From Cocos nucifera (lineage: Eukaryota; Streptophyta; Magnoliopsida; Arecales; Arecaceae): a stretch of 64,000 nt of DNA. Positions 40,340 through 51,481 of this stretch are shown here, one piece after another. A program made the position numbers and the translations under genes. Position 1 is the first letter of the stretch. Every line of letters starts with the position of its first letter. The notes beneath the pieces were generated by a model that was given only the letters and a program-made list of their open reading frames with translations, did no database searches and had not been told where the DNA came from. The stretch spans positions 134,001-198,000 of the forward strand of contig QRFJ01002290.1 in assembly GCA_006176705.1 (NCBI GenBank), read 5' to 3'.

Positions 40340-43300
40340 TGTTTCTCTTCATTCACATGCTTCATTTGTTACTATATTTAATGACTTAAATTTATCTGAA
40401 TGGAGTGAACAAGTCAATTTCTACTTAGGAGTATAAGATCTTGACTTGACACTACTGGAAAACAAGCCTACTACTCTTACAGATTCTAGCAGTGAAGAAG
40501 AGAAGTTATACCATAAAGCATGAGAACGTTCTAATAGATTAAGCCTTATGTTCATACAAATGACCACTGCCAATAATATTAAGAGTACTATTTCACAAAT
40601 AGAAAATGTAAAAGAAATATTTGAAGTTAGTAGAAGAAAATTTTCATTCTGCAGATAAGTCACTTACTGGTATATTAATGGCAGAACTCACGACCATGAA
40701 GTTTGATGGATCACGGAGTATGCAAAACTATATTATAGAGATGACTAATATTGCAGTAAGATTAAAGATCTTAGGAATGACTGTTGATGACTCCTTCTTA
40801 GTATAATTCATTTTGAATTCACTATCGTCTGAATATGAACCTTTTCACATCAATTATAACACTATCAAGGATAAGTGGGATGAATTATTCAGTATGCTTA
40901 TTCAGAAGAAAACAAGACTAAAGAAATAAGGCGGTCATTCAATCAACTTTATAAATCAAAAAGCTAGTAAAGGGTACAAGAAAAAAGCCAATAAGTTCAA
41001 GAAGAAAAAGAAAATACCTGCTAAAGATCTTTAGGCTGATAAGAAGGAACTAAAGCTGGATAGGTGTCATTTTTGTAAGAAAATTGGGCACTATCAGAAA
41101 GACTGCTCGAAATGTAAGGCTTGGTTCGAAAAGAAAGATAAATCTAATATTTTTATATGTTTTGAATCAAACCTAACTGAAGTTCCTAGTAATACTTAGT
41201 GGCTTGATTCTGATGCTATCACTCATGTCTCTAATTTGATGCAAGGATTCTTTTTGATCCAAACTACAAATCTAACTGAAGACTTTATATTCATGGAAAA
41301 TCGCATGAAGATTCTGATTGAAGACATGGATACTTTTCAGTTGATCCTGGATACTGACCATCATTTGGATTTATTATAGACAGCTTATGTACCTTCAATT
41401 TTTAGGAACCTAGTTTTTCTTTCAAAACTTAATGTATCTGGGTTTAATTTTAGGTTTGGACATGGTTGTTTTAGTTTATATAAAAATACTTCTTTTATTG
41501 GTTCTAGAGTACTTATTGATGGTTTATATAAATTAAAATTTGATAATCTTTTTGCTAAATCCTTTCTTACTTTGCATCATAATTATGGTATTAAGCATAG
41601 TTTATTAAATAAAAATTTTGCTTTCTTATGGCATAAACGTTTGGATCATATATCCAAAGAAAGTTTAGAAAGATTAGTAAAGAATGAGATTTTACCAAAT
41701 CTAGATTTTACTGATCTTGGTATATATATAGATTGCATCAAGAAAAAGCAAACTAAACATAATAAGAAAGGCGCCATAAGAAGCAGCCAGCTTCTTGAAA
41801 TTATATACACTAATATATGCAGATCTTTTGATGTTCCATCCTTTAGTGGAGATAAATATTTTATCATATTTATCGATATTTTTTTATATTATGGTTTTAT
41901 CTATTTGCTTCATGAAAAGTCTCAAGCAGTGGACGTCCTTGAGGTGTTTATAAATGAGGTTAAAAGATAATTAGATAAAAAGGTGAAAATCATAAGGTCT
42001 GATAGAGATGGTGAATATTATGGAAAATTTAATAAAACATAACAATGTTTAGATCCATTTGTAAAGTTTCTCGAAAAATATGGTATATGTGCATAATACA
42101 CCATGCCAGGTACATCTCAGCAAAATGGTATAGCTGAAAGGCGAAATTGGACATTAATGAATATGGTCAGGAGTATGATGAGTAACTCGTCATTACCCAA
42201 ATCATTATGGATGTATGCTCTTAAAACTACTATGTATTTATTAAATAGGATTCCTAATAAGGCAGTCTCAAAAACTCCTTTTAAACTATGAACTGGAAGA
42301 AAACCTAGTTTAAGATACCTTCATGTTTAGGATTGCGCAGCGGAAGTAAAAATTTATAATCTATATAAAAGAAAATTAGATTCTCGAACAGTTAGTGGTT
42401 ATTTTATTGGTTATCCATAAAAATTTAAAGGATACATGTTTTATTATCCAAATCATAGTCCGAGAATTATTGAAACTAGCAATGCAAGATTTATTGAAAA
42501 TTATGAAGTCAGTGAAAGTAATAAATAAAATAATATGAAAATAAAAAAAATTAGGATAGATATTTTATTATCCATAATATTTCTTCATCCACACCTATAT
42601 AAAATATTGTACCCAATGATGAATAACATTTGAATGATGAACTACCCCATGAAGAAACTAATTCACAAATGTCTGACATTCCTGAACCACAAGGAATACC
42701 TTTAAGAAGATCTGAGAGGAAAAGAAGATTAGCTATTCCTGATGATTATGTAGTGTACTTACAGGAGTCAGATTTTGATATTGAAATTAATAAAGATTCG
42801 ATTTCATTTTCACAAGCCATAGAAAGTTCTGAGTCTTACAAATGGATTGATGCTATGAAAGAAGAGTTAAAATCCATGAAAAATAATAAAGTCTGGGATC
42901 TTATTGAATTACCAGAAGGTTCTAAACGAGTCGGATGTAAATGGGTCTTTAAGATCAAGTGCGACTTGGATGGTAATGTCAAATGATATAAAGTCAGGCT
43001 TGTTATCAAAGGTTATACTCAAAAAGGAGGCATTGATTATAAAAAAACATTTTCACCAGTCTCAAAAAAAGACTCATTAGAAATTATTATGATATTGGTA
43101 GCTTATTATGATTTAGAGTTACACCAAATTGATGTGAAAACAATATTTCTTAATGGAAAATTAGAAGAGAAAATTTATATGGATCAACCTGAAGGTTTCT
43201 CGATAAAAGAAAAAGGTCAAATGGTGTGTAAATTAAAAAATCAATATATGGACTAAAATAAGCTTCTAGACAATGGTATATCAAATTTAACGATACCATA

Positions 43301-44370
43301 ATATCTTTTGATTTTAAAGAAAATACCGTTAATCAGTGTATATACCAAAAGATTAGTGGAAGAAAGTTTATATTTTTAGTTCTACATGTTGATGATATTT
43401 TGCTTGCTGCTAATGATTTAAGTTATTACGTGAGACGAAAGATTTTCTCTCAAAGAATTTTGAAATGAAAGATATGGGAGAGATATCCTATATGATAGGA
43501 ATTGAAATATTTCATGATAGATCACAAGGTATTTTAAGATTGCCTCAGAAAGGATATATCGAAAGAATTCTAAAGAGATTTAATATGAACAAATATTCAG
43601 CTAGAATTGTCCCAGTATAGAAAGGGAACAAATTCAGTCCATATAATATCCAAAGAATGATGTAGAACGAAAGAAAATGGAATCAATTCCTTATGCTTCT
43701 ATCATAGGTAGTTTAATGTATGTGCAGACTTGTACAAGACCAGATATCAATTTTACAATCGGGATGCTAGGCAGGTATCAAAGTAATCATGGCAGAGATC
43801 ATTGGAAATATGCAAAGAAAGTCATGAGATACCTACAAGGAATGAAAAAATTACATGCTCATGTATAGGAGATGCGATCACTTGGACATGATCGGACACT
43901 GGAATTCAGACTTTGCTGGATGCACTGATAGCAAAAAATCAACATATGGTTATCTCTTTATATTTGCTGAAGGAACAATATCGTGAAAAAGTGCCAAGGA
44001 GTCTGTCATTGTTTTATTAACTATGAAAGCTAAGTTTGTGGCATGTTTTGAAGCCACAATCTAGGCATTATAACTGCGAAACTTTATTTCAGGACTTGGG
44101 ATTGTTGACACCATTACCAAGCTGCTGAAAATTTACTGTGATAATTCTACAGTAGTATTTTTTTTCAAAAATGATAAATATTCGAGAGGTGCAAAATACA
44201 TAGAATTGAAATATTTTATTGTTAAGGAGGAAGTTCAGAAACAAAGAATGTCTATAGAACATATTGGAACTAATCTCATGATTGTAGATCCATTGACAAA
44301 AGGCTTGCAACCAAAGATATTTAAAGAACATATACATAGAATGGGTCTTGGTTGTATTAATGAATAATGT
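40340..44370 (+). pseudogene. Gag-pol remnant of Copia-1
   Basis: Plus-strand polyprotein broken by many stops and a few frame changes. Recognisable order: gag start words LSEWSEQVNFYL near 40,390; gag body MKFDGSRSMQNYIIEMTN near 40,700; zinc knuckle CHFCKKIGHYQKDC (41065-41106); pre-integrase WHKRLDHISKESLERL near 41,630; integrase end TSQQNGIAERRNWT near 42,115; RT start WIDAMKEELKSMKNNKVWDL near 42,845; RT active-site region LHVDDILL (43382-43405), with His where Tyr is usual; RNase H GCTDSKKSTYGY near 43,920; and DPLTKGL near 44,290. Not translatable as a whole. Confidence 0.9.
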
Positions 44371-44749
44371 ATTAATGATGTTTTGACATTCTAAGCTCAA
44401 TAAAGTATTTCTGATTTACATTAATAAATTTTCTGTTTCTTATGATGGTGTACACATAAATTACATTATGTTTTATTATAACAGGAAAAGTCTCTTTGAG
44501 ACACTATTATGGACCATTATGAAAAGATATATATGTATATATATTTATCTTATAGATCTAGTATGTTAAATTACAAGTGTTGTGGTATATAGAAGGAAGT
44601 ATGCTAAATGAATGGTGTATGACTATCATAACTCGTATTTAGTAATTTATCATACTAAGATAATTATGATGAATATTAAGAAAGACATTTGTTTCATTAT
44701 GAATGCTTAAGGTTCATGTATAATGTTATAGTCGGACCAAGTGAGAGAA

Positions 44750-45121
44750 TGTTAGAAAATATTCTGATTAAGTAGCCAATTTATCATGGACTCTAGAATT
44801 TGAATTCTAATAATGATCAACTTGAATTCAAATAGAATTCAAATCTTATCCGATTACTTGATGGGAGTATCGATAAAAATCTATAAATAGAAGTCCTATC
44901 TCTGCCCATGAGAGGGACGTAGAAACTTCATCATTATTGCTACACCATAAGGAATAGGAGAAGGGAGAGAAACCAATTTTCAGGTAGAGAAGATGTCATT
45001 TTCTTCCGTAATAAATTCTTCCACATCAGGTATGCAGATCATGAAACTCTCTTTATGATCCTGAATTTATTGATGTTCTTGACCTAAAGCATGCATCTAG
45101 AATATCAAAATAAAGTTTACA
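44750..45121 (+). repeat. 3' LTR of Copia-1
   Basis: Starts TGTTAGAAAATATTCTG directly after the purine-rich tract ACCAAGTGAGAGAA (44736-44749), which acts as the polypurine tract. Ends TTTACA before the GTACC target duplication. Confidence 0.9.
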
Positions 45122-45305
45122 GTACCCTCATGGTTTACCCCAAAAGGGAAAGGCATTTGTACCTATGACCCCCAACAGCAAACCCGATTTAAAAAGCCAT
45201 TGCTCTCAACCCTTCCCATACTCCCTTCTCCTAATGTTATGTTCTATAGAATTGGTTTCCTCAAAGCTTTACAAATTACACATGCATGCACGTGCGCACA
45301 CACAC

Positions 45306-45344
<39 letters not shown>

Positions 45345-45648
45345 CATTTTTAAGACTAAATTAAACTTTATTGATCATGATCAATTGATTTGATCTAGCT
45401 AGATTTCATGGATCAAATATTTCAAACTACATAATCTAACATGCATAGGAACTCAAATACAAGTTGAATTTTGTAGTTAACCAAGATTCAAACCGATAGA
45501 GAAGATCAACATGTTGGTAGGCATGGAAATTTGTGTGGTCTTAAGTGTAATAGCCGACTTGACACTAAGTTACAATAAAATGTTTCCTATGTTAGCAAGG
45601 CTAGCAAAGATTCATCGTACCAAACTACCGCAATCAGCAAGAAATGTG
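45122..45648 (+). repeat. Lectin block 3, resumed after Copia-1 and then truncated
   Basis: Continues the host sequence split by Copia-1. TACCCTCATGGTTTACCCC matches 34,277, the CA/GA microsatellite matches 34,427, and GAGAAGATCAACATGTTGG matches about 34,900. AAACTACCGCAATCAG matches about 35,004. Homology stops near 45,648, before any lectin exon, where a Copia fragment begins. The lectin part of this block is missing. Confidence 0.8.
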
Positions 45649-46017
45649 AATCCTAAAGCAAAACTGATATTAGGATGAGTACATACTTGAACATACATCA
45701 GACTATCCATTGTAAATGCATAGAGTATATCCTTCATCTGATTTCTCTCAATCTCATTCCTAGGATACTGAAATTTACTGAATTTATCATCCTTAATAAT
45801 TAGCACTTTGCTTGATGAGCAGCTTGACATTCCAAATCTTTCTAAGATCTTAGTAATATAATTTTTCTGAGATAAATTAAGTAATCTCTTATTTTCTGTA
45901 ATATCATATTAGACGGTGTACAACTTTTATTATTTTTACCATCCTTAATGAACCTAGCAGTTCTAGTTTCAATAACTTTAGTGGTATGTGATGGACAATA
46001 AAATCAAAAATTCTTTG
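45649..46017 (-). pseudogene. Internally deleted Copia pol fragment
   Basis: Minus-strand translation gives TKVIETRTARFI (the linker region after integrase) followed closely by NYITKILERFGM and DSLMYVQVCTHPNISFA, which belong to the end of RT. Most of RT between them is absent. No LTR accompanies it. It is distinct from Copia-1 and from the next element. Confidence 0.75.
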
Positions 46018-46039
46018 CACTATAAGAAATCCTATGTTT

Positions 46040-47095
46040 TGCAATGGAATTATTTATGATGAAAAAAAATTCATTGTAAATAAATATAATTATAATGAAA
46101 AAAAATTTATGTCGCTAATAAATATTATTTATGATGAAAATTTTTTTTGATCATAAATAATAGATTATTTATGATGTAAATTAATTTTTTTATCATAAAT
46201 AATAAATTATTTATAACATAAATTTTTTATCATAAATAATCTATCATAAATAAATTATTTAAAAAAATAAAAAGATTGAATAATTAGCGATGAAAAATTT
46301 TTATCATAAATAATCAATTATTTATGATGTAAATAACTTTTACATCATAAATAATCAATTATTTATGATAAAATTTTTTTATCATAAATAATCTATCATA
46401 AATAAATCATTTAAAAAATAGAAAAAAAGATTATTTATGATGGATATTTTTTTATCATAAATAATTAATTATTTATAATAAAAATAAATATTACATCATA
46501 AATAATTAATTATTTATGATAAAAACTTTTCATCATAAATAATCTATCATAAATAAATTATTTAAAAAATAAAATACCTGATTATTCATGATGGAAAGTT
46601 TTTATTATAAATAATAAATTATTTATGATGAAATAAAAATTTACATCATAAATAAGAGATTATTTATAATAAAAAATTTTCATCATAAATAATCTATCAT
46701 AAATAAATTAATTAAAAAATAAAAATGTTGGATTATTTTTGATGAAAATTATCCATCATAAATAAATTTTATGTCATAAATAATCAATTATTTATGATGA
46801 AAAACTTTCATCACAAATAATCTATCATAAATAAATTATTTAAAAAATAAACATATCAAATTATTTATGATAAATTTTTTTTATCATAAATAATTAATTA
46901 TTTATAATGTAAATAAATTTTACATCATAAATAATCTATCATAAATAAATTATTTAAAAAAATAAAAAGATTAGATTATTTATGATGAAAACTTTCTACC
47001 ATAAATAATCAATCATTTACGATGAAAATTTAGTTTTCATCATAAATAATCTATTATTTATGATAAAAATTCTCTATCATAAATAATCTGATCAA
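46040..47095. repeat. Higher-order subterminal repeat array of CACTA-1
   Basis: The word CTATCATAAATAAA recurs at about 46,241, 46,393, 46,543, 46,693, 46,822 and 46,936. Spacings are near 150 bp for the first four, then 129 and 114. Within each unit, copies of TTATTTATGATG and CATCATAAATAA face each other, so every unit can form hairpins. CACTA transposases bind such subterminal repeats; that role here is inferred. Confidence 0.85.
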
Positions 47096-47133
47096 AATTT
47101 TAAATTTAAAAAATAGAAAAATATTAACTATTT

Positions 47134-48385
47134 TAAAAATAAAAAAGCAAAAATGTGTCGTGCATGATCGATGCGATAGGATTGTGGGGTGCGAGCGTGT
47201 CCACTGTTAGCTAGCCCACAAGCAAATTAATATTTTTTTTAATTTTTTAAAAATTAATATTTTTTAAAAAAACTTTTATTTTTTTGAATATTATATAGTT
47301 TTAAAATTTAAAATTCATCTTCACCATTCATTATTTAAGTAATTATAATGCGAGCATCGTCATAAAATATCGCCTCGATCTGGTAGCTCTATCTATGTAA
47401 ATTAAAAAAAATTAATTTTAATAATCATAAATGACCACATGATGATCTAATAGATAGAAATCATCGATGGATCCAAAATTTTTTAATGATGATCTCTATG
47501 ATATTTATAGTGTACTATCAAAATTTTACTTCAATTAGATATAATTATCATAGTTAATTTAGCATGGGATGATTTGGATTGTTAAATGAAAAATGAATGA
47601 TCGAAAGGTCGAATGAAATTCAATTAAAAATTTTTTTTAGATAAATAATTTTTGCTACTACTTTCATCATTTATATGATGTGAATCGTAAAATTAAAATC
47701 GTATGTATATGAACCATCCATGTTAAGTAGATCTTATAAAAATATAAATATAATTACTTAAGGACCTTAAAAATAAGTATTAAGAGATGAGTAGTTTTAG
47801 ATCATTCATATATGTGCAGTTTGAATTTTATGATCTTCACTATATAAATGATCAAAGTAGTAGCAAGATCATTTATCTAAAAAATTATCTTAATTGGATG
47901 CCATTTGGCCATTTGATCACTCTATTTTATTTAATGGCCAAAATCATCCCATACTAAATTGACCATAATAATGATATTCGATTGAAGTAAAATTTTAATA
48001 GTATACTATAAATATTATAGAGATTATCATTGTAAGTTTTCAGATTAATCAATGATTTCTAACTATTAGATCATCATACGATCGTTTGCGACCATCACAA
48101 TTAAATTTTATCAATCTACAAAGTTAGAGCTACTAGATCGAGGCAATCTTTTATGACAATACTCATATGATAATTACTTAAATAATGAACGATGAAGATA
48201 GTTTTAAATTTTAAAATTATATAATATTTTTAGAATAATAATTTTTTTAAAAGAATACTAATTTTTTAAAAAAAATTAAAAAAAATTTAATTTGCCCATG
48301 GGCTAGCTAACAGTGGATGTGCTTGCACCACTCAACCCCATCACATCAGCCATGCACAGCATATTTTTGCCTTTTTTAAAAAAAA
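47134..48385. repeat. Foldback palindrome of about 1.25 kb in CACTA-1
   Basis: The left arm (47,134 to about 47,730) is repeated in reverse complement at about 47,800-48,385. Outer pairs: GTGTCCACTGTTAGCTAGCC at 47,199 against GGCTAGCTAACAGTGGATG at 48,301. Inner pairs: TTGCTACTACTTTCATCATT near 47,652 against AATGATCAAAGTAGTAGCAA near 47,847. The centre is near 47,765. It is imperfect but continuous across the arms. No coding potential. Confidence 0.85.
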
Positions 48386-48903
48386 ATTTATCGCAAGAAA
48401 TATTTCATCACAAATATTCTTATCTTTTCTAAATTTTTTAAATTATTTATTTATAAAAAAATATTCATAATGGAAGATTTTCATCGTAAATAACCATAAT
48501 TTATGACGTAAATACTTTTTCCATCGCAAATAACATTATTTGCGACGTAAATTTTTCATAGCAAATATTATCACTTTTTTAATTTTTGAATTATTTATTT
48601 ATGGAAAATGATTTTTGATGGAAAGAATGCATCACAGATAATAGTTATTTATGATAGAAATTAATTTTCTATCATAAATAATTTTATTTAATATTTTAAT
48701 ATTTTTTAGAGAGAAAAAATTGGTGAAAATTATTAGCAATGAAAAATAAAGTTTCGTTGCTAATAAATACTTTAGTGACAAAATTTCGTTGCTAAAATTC
48801 CATCGCTAAATGCCTTTAAATATCTTCCTCCACTATGTTCACACGAAACCCACTCTTGCCCGCCCCCTCGTCTTCTCTCTCCCTCTCCTCCTTTGCTTCC
48901 ACT

Positions 48904-51467
48904 TTGCAACAAAATAATTTTAAAAATTTTCTATGATCTAATCAGACTTGAGAGTTCTCAAATCTGATTAGATTGATCTAAAGTTAGAAGTAAAATAAAA
49001 ACAAAAATAGTGATAACAATTATCACTTAATCAGATAAATCATTTATCTGTTGTGATGATCTGACGATTGATCCGAGATTTTGATTGAGCCACGCATGCA
49101 CCTAGCCTCTATCGGTATCCATTCGGATCAGATCTAAAAGTCTTCTTCTAGATCTGATCTCCAAAGATCAGATCTAATATCTTTCCGTAGAGCCTTCAAA
49201 ACAAACTCTGAAGGCTGCACGTTCGTCTCACGAACACTATCGTCTTTCATTGATCTTTGCGCCAATGAAACTTGATCTTTGCTCGCAGGTTTTGTCCAAC
49301 TCTTAGGCATGGAGAAGAGAGAGATAATCATATGAGGGAGGCATGAAGATGAAGAATTTGGCAGGGCTTCATCATAGAGAAAATGCGATGCACATATAAT
49401 TTGCACAGGATCTTATTTATAGACTTAGTCAAGAGTCCCTTTGCATATAACTTTGAACAGGTCAAAGTTTAACATGCAGAAGGACTCCTTAATTGATCTC
49501 CATGCCCCACTCTCTTATTTTTCTGATTTTGTCGCACAAAATTCAGAAAAAGTTGGTGTGGAGATGAAGAGATAAAGTTTGGATGGCGCAAGCAACTTAT
49601 CTCCTAGATATTTGATCTCATCAAGTATGTTTGACCCATTCAAATCCCATTTGAATGGGACACCTCCATCCTATCCATATGGGGCACACGGACAAAAGGG
49701 AAATGTGCCTCTTATTCCTCATGTAAACATCTAGGGGGTGCATCCCTAGGAAATCTTCAAGGGGCGCATGCCCCTTATCCTTTAATTCCTGCATTCAGAT
49801 CAACATTTGATCTTTGTCCTATTCCCATCTTATAGGATTAAGACAAAATCTTTTCAAGTCTCATCTAATGAATTTATATCAAGTCCTAATCAAGTTAGAA
49901 TAAGTCTTGATCAAATCAGAACTTGGTCCAATTAGATCAAGAAAATCCCATCTAGCATTTTCGAAAGAAGCTCATCCAAATTTCATCTCATGATTTTAGG
50001 ACAAGCCCTAATCTGGCAAAGACAATTCTTATCTTGCACCCATCTTATAAAATTTAGGATAAGTCTTGATCAGGTTAGGATAAGGTCTAGTTAGATCAAG
50101 ACAAATCTCTACAGAATTTTTGGATAAGTCTTGTCCAAATAGTTCCAAAAATTAGCAGGTCTTGTCCTATTTTCATCCGATGAATTAGGATAAGCTTAGA
50201 TCAGATTAGGATAAGACTTTTCTGATCTAGACAGATTTCAGTTAGATTAGGATAGAGCCATACAAGGCTCTCGGATAAGATAAATCTAATTTGGCTCAGT
50301 CGAGATGAACCAGAAAGATGATAGAAAGAGAATATTAGGTTCAATCATGTACCAGCATGATTTTCTTGAACCTAATTGGATCTAATCCAAATCAATTGAT
50401 GACATCTAGATCCAAACCCTTATTTGTGTAATCCAGTTAGGTTCGGTTCTATATGATAATGGGATATGTCCTGATCTTCATCAACGACATCATCGAAATA
50501 CCTTTCGATGGATCAGAACTCTTCTGATTCACCCAATTAGAATCATCGATCATCAAGATAATTCTAATTGATCCTAAAATCTATCAGTGATACCTAGCAG
50601 TATATAGTGGCAACCTATCAAAATTAAATAGCGAACCTCTTAGTGCAGCTATCTATGTGATTAAATTTTTCTATCATAAGCCCCAACGGGATTAGGGTTA
50701 AGATAAACTCATCAAACCCAACACCTATCATATGAATGAATCATTCGATTTGAGTCCGATATGAAATACTAATATAAACTCCTTTCTATTATTTCACACT
50801 ACCATGGCCATGGGTTTTAGGACTCGATCTCATGATCATCATAGGACCACTCCTCCTCTATCGAGATTGATAGATCCCATCTTGGTATGATCCAATTTCT
50901 ATAATGAACATGCTATAGTCAAATACACCTCAGAATTTCGAATGGCTAGGATATCAAGTTATGGTGTAGTCAAACTATAACACCCTCGAGATGAACTATC
51001 GATACACCTCAGGTCAAAGAATTAGACACATGCTGCAACATCGAGCTAGTCATCGATGAGAAGATAGGCTCCCTTATGACTGCTTGAGGTGGTCACACTC
51101 AGTGCTCTTGTTCTTAACAAGTACCTATACTTTCACTTTGGTATCTCCATACTGTAGACTCAAGACTCATCTATTCTAGAAAAATGATCGTACATCAATC
51201 TTCTAGATCGATCATCATTCTAGTGATGATCCTACGATCGGGAGCAATTTATGAGTTAATTATGATAACACATGCCTTAAATTCTTAACTCTTGAGAATA
51301 TGTGTTATCATGCCTATTAACTCAATGAATATATCACAGATACTTTAATATACAATATGATAGAATAAATAATTATTTAATTTATTTTAAGTCAAAATTA
51401 TAAAAATGCTCATAGAAAGTATTTAACAAGTATCAATCAATCTGACTTCTAGGGCACATATCTAACA
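48904..51467 (-). repeat. 3' LTR of Copia-2 (long)
   Basis: On the minus strand it begins TGTTAGATATGTGCCC at 51,467 and matches the right LTR collinearly (48,904 corresponds to 61,495). It is about 2.56 kb, long for a Copia LTR. The terminal 51 bp present in the other LTR are replaced here by unrelated pyrimidine-rich sequence (48,824-48,903). A minus-strand frame of 90 codons (49134-49406) is preserved in both LTRs. Confidence 0.88.
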
Positions 51468-51480
51468 AACTCCCACTTGA
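51468..51480 (-). other. Polypurine tract of Copia-2
   Basis: Minus strand TCAAGTGGGAGTT directly before the LTR start TGTTAG, the usual Copia second-strand primer site. Confidence 0.8.
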
Positions 51481-51481
51481 T

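Larger units (their letters stand above)
38452..45121 (+). mobile_element. Degenerate Ty1/Copia LTR retrotransposon (Copia-1)
   Basis: 6,670 bp bounded by TGTTAG...TTTACA termini. Flanks are GTATC (38447-38451) and GTACC (45122-45126), a 5-bp target duplication with one change. The uninterrupted block-2 counterpart reads GTTGTACCCTCAC at about 34,275, confirming the site. Order inside: LTR, PBS, GC-rich leader, gag with zinc knuckle, pre-integrase, integrase, RT, RNase H, PPT, LTR, as in Copia. Dozens of stops and LTR length differences (307 versus 372 bp) mark it as old and inactive. Confidence 0.92.
46018..48823. mobile_element. CACTA-like element or derivative (CACTA-1), right terminus lost
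   Basis: Begins CACTATAAGAAATCC at 46,018, a standard CACTA/EnSpm end. This is followed by dense subterminal repeats in both orientations (TTATTTATGATG and CATCATAAATAA). Similar but more decayed repeats stand at the right (about 48,390-48,820), where a motif like GCGATGGAATTTTAGC (read on the minus strand) mirrors the left GCAATGGAATTATTTA. A matching 3' CACTA terminus and target duplication were not found. No transposase coding region: the centre is a foldback palindrome (47,134-48,385). Confidence 0.65.

Noticed and set aside
46018..47095. CRISPR-like array in the regularly spaced TTATTTATGATG repeats
   Set aside because: Repeats occur in both orientations with variable spacing next to a CACTA terminus; these are subterminal transposon repeats in plant DNA.
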